64,000 nt of DNA, from contig NC_045130.1 in NCBI RefSeq assembly GCF_007655135.1, positions 5,022,001 through 5,086,000 of the forward strand, written 5' to 3'. How positions within the stretch are numbered: the first letter of the stretch is position 1; every line of letters begins with the position of its first letter. The DNA is from Punica granatum (lineage: Eukaryota; Streptophyta; Magnoliopsida; Myrtales; Lythraceae). The position numbers and the translations under genes were made by a program. The notes beneath the pieces were generated by a model. That model searched no databases and was not told the DNA's origin. It worked only from the letters and a program-made list of their open reading frames with translations. This document shows positions 55,616-64,000 of this stretch, one piece after another.

Positions 55616-56957
55616 ATATATGAAGAAAATTTCTTTTTCTGATGTCCTTATAAATTGTTGCTAATAGTTCGATCAATTACCGGTCCTTCCTCTTTCTCAC
55701 AGCTACCACATTATGTCGGATATCATTTAAAGATATCTTTTCCCTCTGTACTGTTTTCCCTCGGAAAATGAATTTCATAAAGATCAAAGTACAATATTTT
55801 TTCTTTTCTGATAAGATCACAGAATATTTCAAATAAATTACCTATGAATAATCTCATTAGTTTTCTTGGGTGGAATAATCTCATCAGTTCAACCGTTCAC
55901 TTACCCTCTAGTGACATGGTAAAAATATAATAATCTATATCTCTATCTCTATCTCTATATCAATATCTATATATATATCTATATATATATATATGAAAGT
56001 AAAAATGAGGTGAGCCCAATTAGATGGCCTCAGAACACTCAGTTTATGAATGAAATTTTCTCGATTATTTTATTTTTTAAAATTTCAAATCGTTTTCATT
56101 TCAAAATTGTCAATAATATTTTCCGAAATTAATTATGTTATAGAATCATCAACAAAATTTTCCGAAATTATTTACCAAAAAATATTTTTACTTATAAATT
56201 ATAAATTATATTCGGTTATAAAATTGTCAACAAAATCTTTTGGAAATATTTACCCAAAAATTTTCTTATGAATAAAATCTTACGAAATTATCAAAAAAAT
56301 GAAAAAAAAAATTTTGTACATTATTTGTTACAAATTATAAATAACAAAATCGTTTTCAAAGTCGCTTCAGCCTCGAGACAACCTAAGGCTTTCTATCAAC
56401 TAAGGCTTTATCTGAATTTAGCATTATGAGTGAGTCCATGGATTCTCTGTGTTACATGATGCAGAATTTGAATCTTCTATAGTAGAGGATTTTTTTAAAA
56501 TTTCAAGAATGATAGAAAAGTGATAAGATTCACATGTAGTCACGGAGTCACTTTACAGACCAGAATGATTAGTATATATTTTCCATGGTTATATATGAGA
56601 TGGGTAAACATTCAGTACCTATATGATATAGTAATTTTGGTAAAACTGTTTTACGACTGTGTTGTTCTGTCAGTTCAGCCTTTGTTGTTTATAGCTTTAT
56701 CATATAATTTCTCTTTCGAATTTTTATTCTTTATTTCTTTTTAAACTGGTGGATATATCTCGTGCAATGCACGATTTCCACGACTTGTTTCCATATAATA
56801 AGAAAGAGAATGACATGATAATTAATTAATCACACCAAAATTAATTAGATCGTACCCGTCAAGTACGGAGACAACGTGAGGATCGAGTGTTGCATCATAA
56901 ATATATACATGGGATTGCTTCTCAGGATAAACCCTAAAAATGATTGAAACCCATCAC
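55616..56957. other. AT-rich intergenic, no gene seen
   Basis: Includes ATCTCT and TATA repeats at 55936-55995 and several near-repeats of AAATTTTCCGAAATTA at 56100-56290. No gene supported. Confidence 0.4.
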
Positions 56958-56963
56958 TATAAA
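56958..56963 (+). promoter_or_regulatory. TATA box of PG4
   Basis: CACTATAAATTAACTCC lies about 80 bases upstream of the PG4 start codon. Confidence 0.55.
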
Positions 56964-57040
56964 TTAACTCCACAAGTCCATTTCTGATCTCTATGTATCT
57001 GAAACCTTTGCAGCATTGATCTCGGATCGTTAACTAAACG

Positions 57041-58917
57041 ATGACATCGTCACTCGTTATCGTTGGTCGGGTTATACTATTCCTCACATTCCTCGCCCTG
57101 GTCCAGTCGTCAAATGCCGTCTACAATGTGGTCAGTTACGGTGCAAAATCCAACGGGCGAACCGACTCCGCGCTAGCGTTTTCCAAGGCATGGTCAGCAG
57201 CATGCCGCTCCACGGTGCCTGCCACCATCTATGTGCCCCGAGGGAAATTCCTGCTGGGAGCGATAGTGTTCAGAGGCCCGTGCAGAAGCAGGGTCACATT
57301 TCGGATGTACGGCACGCTGCTGGCCTCGTCGAACTACTGGAGCCTTGGGAATAGCAACGACTGGATCCTGTTCCAGTACGTGAACAGGCTCTCGATCCAT
57401 GGCGGGACCCTGAATGCCCAGGGAGCCACCTACTGGGCTTGCCGGAGGTCTGGGAAGAGCTGCCCTACCCCTGCCAAGGTCTGGCCGTGATCTCCTTTCA
57501 CATATTTACTCGGTATAATTGGTATGAGCTACCAGCTGCGCTTCGATGAACCGGAAAAAACAACAACATAAGCCATTTCTCCATCGACTTTCTCAACTCT
57601 TTCGATTACCAAATACCGGATAGTCCGAAAACATTTTTAAAAAGATAGTCTTCCTTCAAGCAAATCAGTCAATTGTTCGTCTAGCTATATGTATTCAATC
57701 CTCAAGTAGTTATAAATAAACATGCATGCATATATTACATACATACAATATTGTTATATATAATATATTTATATACATTTGCCTAACTGGGCTGGCTTGG
57801 GAATGAAGCTTAATGCCTCATGTGCATATATGTGTATACAGTTGCAGTTTCTTCTTCTCTCTTCTGATATTTATCGCTTCCTTCTCGCGGCACCATTTTT
57901 ATTCCCATAGACCGTAATTCTAGGGTTTGAATACTTGCAGACAATCTCGTTCCAGAGGTCGAGCAATGTTCTGGTGAGCGGCCTGACTTCATTCAACAGC
58001 AAGATGTTCCACTTCTTCGTGGCTCGCTGCACAAACGTCAGGATCCAGGGAGTGAGGATATTCGCCCCGAGCTGGAGTCCCAACACCGATGGCATTCACG
58101 TCCAAACCTCGAGTGGCATAACCATCACCTCCTCCTTGATAAAAACCGGGGACGACTGCATCTCAATGGGCCCCGGCTCCAAGAACGTTTGGATTGATCG
58201 GATCTCTTGCGGTCCCGGACATGGAATCAGGCAATGCATAACATTACGGCTTCTCATCTATATTTGTAGTTTCCTGTGAATATGAATCAACTCATCTTTT
58301 TATATATTATACAATTATATAATATAGATGTCGACACGGTCATATGTGTTTACGTTCATGTTGTATTCGTATATCAGCATAGGGAGCCTTGGGCAGTATG
58401 CCAACGAAGAAGCGGTTCAAAATGTGACGGTCAGGAACGTAGTGTTCACAGGAACTCAGAACGGAGTTCGAATCAAGTCATGGGAAACAGCTTACCCCGG
58501 CTCCGTCACTTCGGTTCAATTCAGGAACATCATCATGAGAAACGTCTTCAATCCCATCATAATCGATCAGGAGTATTGCCCCAGTAACATAAATTGTCCA
58601 AACAAGGTATTGCTTTATAAATTAGGCTATTGTTTTAACTTATAGTAAATTGTTACATAAAATTATTTTCTTTTACTTGGGTCCTGCAGAGTTCGGGGGT
58701 GAAGATAAGTCGGGTGACATACAAGAACATAAAGGGGACATCGGCCACGCAAGTAGCAGCAAGCTTCGTATGCAGCCCGAGCAATCCGTGCCAGGGCATC
58801 AAATTACGCGATATCAATCTCTCTCACCACACAAGGAAACTCGCGGTCACTTCTTATTGTAAGAACGCTAGAGGAAGCACGTCGGGCCCCGTTCTCCCAA
58901 GAAGTTGCCTCACATGA
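57041..58917 (+). CDS. Polygalacturonase PG4 (4 exons, GC-AG intron 2)
   Basis: Exons: 57041-57478, 57941-58230, 58378-58606 and 58690-58917, giving 394 aa. The signal peptide is MTSSLVIVGRVILFLTFLAL with cleavage likely after SNA. GH28 motifs are NTDG about 194-197, GDDC about 216-219, GHG about 239-241 and RIK about 274-276, the last two on different exons. It is a secreted pectin hydrolase of a different subfamily from PG1-3. It has an extra intron that splits the Ser codon after GHGI, and it lies on the opposite strand. That intron uses a GC donor (ATCAG|GCAATG) and a normal AG acceptor; the GC reading restores GHGISIGSLG exactly. No other lesion is seen, so the gene appears functional. 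Confidence 0.92.
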
Positions 58918-59609
58918 ACACAAGACATTCAAAATTATGAGAAAATCCAAACAAAGCAATAGTGGCTATCACAGTTAATCTAGGGTTACGCATAAAGAAA
59001 CCCGTCTAATAATCGATCATATATGTATGTGTAATTTCTCATTGCATTCTTTCATTGCCATCTCTTCCAAAGTGAATCGTAATATATAATTAAATATCAA
59101 TTCGCTTGAATTATTTGATGACTCATGCATCAGTTCAAATTGGGGATGAATATTAGGAGCCGTGCTTGGCTCAGTTACTTTGATTAAAATAGTAGAACAT
59201 CTCCGTATTTTTTTTCATTTAATAATTTAATTATGAGTGCTGTAAATTAAATTTTTCTTTGGATAGAAATCCTAGCTAAAGCCCTAAAACTAGGGAAAAA
59301 AAAAAAAGAATGACAAAATGGGGCTAAAAGACCCCTGCCACATTCCCGGGGAGCGAGGCACACCTAATCTAGGAGGGCTAACATCAAGCCGATGCACACC
59401 TAGCGGCATCTCGAAAGCTCGGTTGGCAAGCCAACCTTTAACTATTTCCTTCTCCGTACGCGTGACAAATTCTTTTAGATATAAGGGATAGTACCGTGAG
59501 ATTAGTGAATATAATAAAAAGATGCTAGTAATTTTACGATAAATATCGAATTTAAAATTTTTTATTATTGGGGAAGATGCATGTGACAAATTGAGAATAT
59601 TTAAAGGCT

Positions 59610-59790
59610 CATTTATTTTCAGGGTTATAATCACAAAAACTTTAACTTTAACTTTAACTCAACCCACTACACAATAAAAATACACATTTACCAAGTCAAC
59701 TTTAACTTTAACTCAACACACTATACAACATTTGTCATTTTTCACGATCAAAATCAAAGTTACTTTAACTCTGAAACTAAACGCATTAAC
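59610..59790. mobile_element. MITE, family with 13447 and 60570
   Basis: Ends are imperfect inverted repeats (left TTTATTTTCAGGGTT, right AACTCTGAAACTAAACGC). The inside has tandem ACTTTAACTTTAACTC and AACTCAACACACTA words shared with 60570-60700. Confidence 0.5.
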
Positions 59791-60569
59791 AAAAGATTGT
59801 GATTAGAAAGTTTGCCAACCAGATTTGACCAAACTAAGGTGACAAGTGGTTTCCTCCGACTTGGACTCTCTGCCTTTGGCACTAATCATAGTTTTTGACT
59901 CTATGACCAATTAAGTGTGGCTGATGTTTCCTCTTTCCCACTCCCTTTTAAAGATTTTTCTTCATATTCTCAGTCTCTTATCGATCGATCGAGTGTATCA
60001 GAACTAGTAAAATCCCGAGTTCGAGACCGTTCTGATCCGATTTTCATTTTGTGCGACGGAATGATCTCTACCAAAATATTAGAAAGAACTACTCAATTTG
60101 GCCATTACTCATTTCAAGTGAGAGCTATAGAAGTTCAGTGGGTCAAAAGGTGGTCCGCTGATTATTGCATCTTAGTCGTCATCGATTTTCGGTACGCAAA
60201 GTATATTAGTCATAGTCCAACACTAATGAACATATTTAGGTATGTGTCAACTTCTTCTTCTTCTTCTAGAGAAGAGACACCATGCATGCGCAAATATCAT
60301 CGCCCCAACTATACAAGTCGCAGACTGATAAAATGTCCACCTTTGATTCGTAGCCCGACGTATTAATAACATCAACAATACACTCTTTTTTTTTTTTTTC
60401 CTTTTCTTTTGTGCATCATGAATCAATAAATTTTGACTAGTTCAGTTCAATCCGAACCACCTTCATTCAGATTAGCCAACACTACTATTTATCCAAAAGG
60501 AAATCAACCGGACAAAACTTCTCGCTCACTGCCAGAACAAACGCCTTTAAATGGATTTAAAATCTAATG

Positions 60570-60705
60570 TTCCGTTTAGTTACATTATTAAAATTATAAA
60601 AATTTTAACTTTAATTTTAACTCAACACGCTACATAATTATTTTTTATTTTTTACAATTAAAATCAAAGTTTCATCAACTCTGAAATTAGATCGAACCAT
60701 AAGTG
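60570..60705. mobile_element. MITE, same family
   Basis: Left end GTTCCGTTTAGTTAC, right end CAACTCTGAAATTAGATCG (inverted counterpart). The inside shares AACTCAACACGCTACA with 59610-59790. Confidence 0.5.
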
Positions 60706-61039
60706 ACCCTCGTGTAAATATATCTCGGGGACCTCTGGCTTTGCCTTTGACTGTCTCGGTCACTTTGTTGACTATCTTGATTTGATGGGGAGGGGAGGGG
60801 AGGGGAAGAGCAATAAAAACATGGGCTTTTTCCCGCCGGTTGCAAAAGTAGAAGATGGGGATCTTTATTTGTGATCAATCTCTCAGTAATAGGACAGCGA
60901 AGGAGGCTCGGATTTTCCATCAATCCCTGCTCCGATCAATTCTCTGCAATGCGTTCTTGAATGAAAGGCGAGAAATTTGAGGGTTTGTTCTTGTTGGGTC
61001 GTTTGAGTTTGGGGGAGAATCTGATAGATTGATCGACCG

Positions 61040-62962
61040 ATGGATCACCATTCCATGGAGAAAGAGAAGCAGAGCAACCCGCTTCACGCGGCCGCCAGGG
61101 AAGGCGACGTGGGCAAGATCAGTGAGATTTTTGAGATGGGCGACGGCTGCGGGTCCAAGAAGAAACTGCTGCTGGGGCGGAACTCGGAGGGGGAGACGCC
61201 GCTGTACGTGGCGGCGGAGAAAGGGCAGGTGGAGGCGGTTGCTGAGATATTGAGGCACTCCGACATCGAGAGCGCTTCCGCCGTCGCCAGAAATGGGTTT
61301 GACCCCTTCCATGTTGCAGCAAAGCAGGGTCATTTTGGTGAGAAGAAACTCCCAAAGTTCGATCATTTCTTGTATCTAAATCAATCATTTAATTGGTTGA
61401 TTCTCTTGATCATCAAGTATCCTTAGTTGGATAAGATCGTTTATTGCTTAATACATAGGAAACTGCGAATTTACTAGGAATTTTGGCGGCTTAGTTAAGT
61501 GTATCCATGACGCCAATGCTTTTTGTTCGAGGACCATGAAGTTTTCCGGTATTCCTGACCCGAAAAGAGAAAATTGTCGCAGATGTGTTGAAGGAGCTTT
61601 TGCGCAGGTTCCCGAGCCTGGCGCTTACTACAGACCAGTCGTGTTCCACTGCCCTGCACACGGCTGCTGCTCAAGGCCACATTGAGGTAGTCAAACTTCT
61701 ATTGGAAACCGACTCGAACCTTGCCAAGATAGCACGGAACAATGGGAAGACTGCCCTCCACTCTGCAGCTAGAATGGGGCACTTGGAGACTGTGAAGGTG
61801 CTGCTATCAAAGGACCCTAAGGCATGCTGTAGGACCGATAGGAAAGGCCAGACTGCCCTTCACATGGCGGTGAAGGGACAAAATGAGTTCATAGTTCAAG
61901 AGCTTTTAAGACCCGATCCAAGAGTGGTGAACGTTGAGGATAACAAGGGAAACACTGCCCTGCATATTGCGACGAAGAAAGGCCGCAGTCAGGTGCTTCC
62001 CTAAACACGGTCCAAATTTCAGTGTTCTGGTGTGATTTGTTTTGTATTAGGATTTGCTTATTATTCGGGTCGATGAACTGAAATGAAATACTTTTCAGAT
62101 AGTACGGTGCTTGCTATCAGTTGAGGGTATTGTCACCAGCACGATCAACAAGGCAGGAGAGACCCCGCTCGATATTGCAGAGAAGCTTGGGACTCATACG
62201 ACTTCCGAACTCACTTCAGTCCTGAAGGAAGCGGGTGCTACCAATTCCAAGGACCAACCAAACGCGACAAAACAGCTTAAGCAGACGGTCAGCGACATCA
62301 AGCATGGCGTCGAGTCACAGCTCATGCAGACCCGTCAGACCGGCCACAAGGTGCAGAAGATTGCCAAGAGGCTGAAGAAGCTGCACATAAGTGGCCTTAA
62401 CAATGCGATAAACTCCACGACAGTTGCGGCAGTCCTTATAGCAACTGTAACCTTTGCAGCCATATTCACTGTTCCAGGCCAGTACGTGGACCAGCAGACC
62501 CAAGGTTTCTCCCTTGGGCAGGCCCACATAGCAAGGCAGGCCGCCTTCATCATCTTCTTCGTGTTTGACAGCCTGGCGCTGTTCATCTCCCTGGCCGTGG
62601 TCGTGGTGCAGACATCCGTGGTAGTGATCGAGCAGAAAGCCAAGAAACAGCTCGTGTTTGTGATCAACAAGCTCATGTGGCTCGCCTGCATCTTCATCTC
62701 TATCTCCTTCATCTCCCTCGCCTATGTTGTGGTAGGCAAGCACAACAGGTGGCTGGCTGCGTGCGCAGCCCTCATCGGGGGCTCGATCATGCTCACCACC
62801 ATTGGGTCAATGGGCTACTGCGTGATCATGCACAGACTGGAGGAGAAAAAGCTAAGAAGCATACGACAGTCGGAAAGCCGTTCGAGATCATACTCAGTGA
62901 TGTCCATAGCATCAGAACAAGATGTCTTGAACAGTGATTTCAAGAGAATGTACGCGCTTTAA
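61040..62962 (+). CDS. Ankyrin-repeat PGG-domain membrane protein (ITN1-like, 3 exons)
   Basis: Exons: 61040-61337, 61583-61992 and 62099-62962, giving 523 aa. About eight ankyrin repeats fill residues 13-280 (NPLHAAAREGD, ETPLYVAAEKGQ, TALHTAAAQGH, TALHSAARMGH, TALHMAVKGQN, TALHIATKKGR, ETPLDIAEKLG). A PGG domain with four predicted membrane segments follows: about 345-362, 385-406, 428-448 and 454-480. The signature is TVPGQY at about 360-365. Proteins of this build, such as Arabidopsis ITN1, sit in the plasma membrane and affect salt and ABA-linked oxidative responses; the exact role here is inferred. Introns fall in ankyrin repeats with consistent phases. The start ATG begins MDHHSMEKEKQSNPLHAAA. 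A short CT/AG-rich leader precedes it. Confidence 0.95.
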
Positions 62963-63343
62963 GGAAAGAATATGATTGGTAATGAAATTTATTGTACTTA
63001 TATTAAGAAGCTAATGTACACTAAAGCTGCAATAAGAAACTTACCTCCTTCTGAATCACTCTTTACAATTTGCTTACTGCATAGTTAATCGAAAAGAAAA
63101 GCCTTTGCCCAACAGAATCCGAGTATCCGACCATGCCGTGACTAAAGTTTTGAGCCAAAGAACAAAGGAGAAGCCACCATTGACCAAAAGAATTACCTAT
63201 CGAAAAATATAATCAATGGATTTTGGTGATGGAGCTCTCCAGTATTTACATCAGCAAGCTTTGACGTTTTGCCCGGAAAAGAAAGAGCGGGACTCCATTC
63301 TTGTGCCACTTCAACGTTAAGAATTATGGTGATTCCTATGGTC

Positions 63344-63543
63344 GTCGATATTCCCGTCATTGGAACTGTTGAGTGATTTATGGTCGGTCCTCTGACTAGA
63401 ACTGCCGCCGCCTCCACCTTGCCCTTTCTTAGAAATGCTGTTGGTCGATATTCCCGTCATTGGAACTGTTGAGTGATTTATGGTCGGTCCTCTGATTAGA
63501 ACTGCCGCCGCCTCCACCTTGCCCTTTCTTAGAAATGCTGTTG
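63344..63543. repeat. 100-bp tandem duplication in the FRA3-like last exon
   Basis: Units 63344-63443 and 63444-63543 differ at a single base (GACTAG/GATTAG). 100 is not a multiple of 3, so the second unit is read out of frame. Confidence 0.95.
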
Positions 63544-64000
63544 GACTTGGAATCCATGCGGACCGTCTTTCCTGAGAAGCAATGGCGGACATGGATCCGA
63601 TGACTCCTCACTTCGGTAGAGCAACTTCCTTGGATTACTAAGCTTAAAATTACTTCCTTGTCTCTGGTGTCCTCAGACCACCAGTTCTGGGGGATTCCTT
63701 CCACGAATTCCTCGAGCGTGTGGAATTCTTCATGGTGTATCGGGACATCCACAAATTGCTCAGGTTTGATTATGCCAGCTGCTGGTGTGATCTGAAGTGA
63801 ACACGACTCACATAAATCACACTCCTCGAGTACAAGACAGAATATCAAACTCATCCCAGAAGTAAATAGCAAAATGATAAATGACATGATATCCTGAGAG
63901 TGACAACAAGCAGTACCTCGAGCCATCTTGGGAGGCCATATGAACCTCTCGGGTGATAATCCGGTGATGATTGAGCATCCTCCTTCACAGTGGTCTGACC
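63429..64000 (-). CDS. Type II inositol polyphosphate 5-phosphatase (FRA3-like), 3' end, partial
   Basis: Last exon 63429-63791 and part of the previous exon 63917-64000; the gene continues beyond the window. The part seen is the C-terminal domain after the catalytic region: [10 protein letters not shown], then [41 protein letters not shown] and [11 protein letters not shown]. This matches the large plant WD40-containing 5-phosphatases of the FRA3 / 5PTase12-14 group, which remove the 5-phosphate of phosphoinositides and inositol phosphates. A Gly/Ser-rich tail follows ([11 protein letters not shown]). A 100-bp tandem duplication shifts the frame, so the protein ends GNIDQQHF instead of the tail GNIDDHRNHHNS encoded by the downstream unit. 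The conserved domain itself is intact. Confidence 0.88.
   Translation of the reverse strand, partial: SDHCEGGCSIITGLSPERFIWPPKMARGTACCHSQDIMSFIILLFTSGMSLIFCLVLEECDLCESCSLQITPAAGIIKPEQFVDVPIHHEEFHTLEEFVEGIPQNWWSEDTRDKEVILSLVIQGSCSTEVRSHRIHVRHCFSGKTVRMDSKSNSISKKGQGGGGGSSNQRTDHKSLNSSNDGNIDQQHF

Noticed and set aside
59917..60366. 149-codon open frame on the plus strand
   Set aside because: No recognisable domain and Ser-rich low-complexity stretches. It lies between MITEs and includes a sequence like dispersed repeats, so there is no support beyond being open.
62315..62743. Long minus-strand frames opposite the ankyrin gene
   Set aside because: They are antisense shadows of the well-supported PGG-domain exon.

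Overview
The window is nuclear DNA of a flowering plant, most likely a eudicot. The genes have spliced GT-AG introns and belong to plant-specific families. They sit in AT-rich DNA packed with plant transposons (copia, gypsy-like, LINE, SINE, Helitron, MULE and other MITEs). I cannot name the species from sequence alone.

Positions 1-49,000 form one gene cluster, all on the minus strand. It interleaves two unrelated families. Six apparently intact five-exon genes encode NADPH-dependent 2-alkenal / double-bond reductases (called AER1, 2, 4, 5, 6 and 7 here; AER2 and AER4-7 are 344 aa, AER1 is 351 aa). AER3 is a truncated copy, and three smaller AER remnants are also present. Among them lie three-exon GH28 polygalacturonases (PG1 broken, PG2 and PG3 intact) and one shattered PG exon. 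The block grew by segmental duplication. An AER-PG-AER unit of about 10.5-11 kb (about 5.83-16.8 kb) recurs from about 16.8 kb, and an AER-plus-flank unit of about 9.2 kb occurs at about 29.7-34 kb and again at 39.0-43.1 kb. The breakpoint of the first duplication lies inside a copia element in intron 3 of AER3, which removed exons 1-3 of that copy. The matching element in AER5 is reduced to a solo LTR.

Between AER6 and AER7 lie a 5'-truncated LINE and a pseudogene of a B3-domain DNA-binding protein. Between AER7 and PG3 there is a MULE-type MITE with a 9-bp target duplication, then a PG exon split by a TRIM-like element with a gypsy-like solo LTR nested inside it. A deletion derivative of the same LTR family abuts the exon. 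A 35-bp RNA-type hairpin follows.

Positions 49-57 kb hold no gene I can support, only satellites, a tRNA-type SINE and a LINE 3' end with target duplications. After 57 kb come a four-exon polygalacturonase (PG4, plus strand) with a GC-AG intron, an ankyrin-repeat/PGG membrane protein of the ITN1 type (plus strand), and the 3' end of an FRA3-type inositol polyphosphate 5-phosphatase gene (minus strand) carrying a recent 100-bp tandem duplication in its last exon.

Functionally, the reductases would detoxify reactive alkenals or reduce phenylpropanoid double bonds in the cytosol, and the secreted polygalacturonases would cut pectin in the cell wall. Nothing in the sequence shows that the two families act together. 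Their interleaving is best explained by shared duplication.
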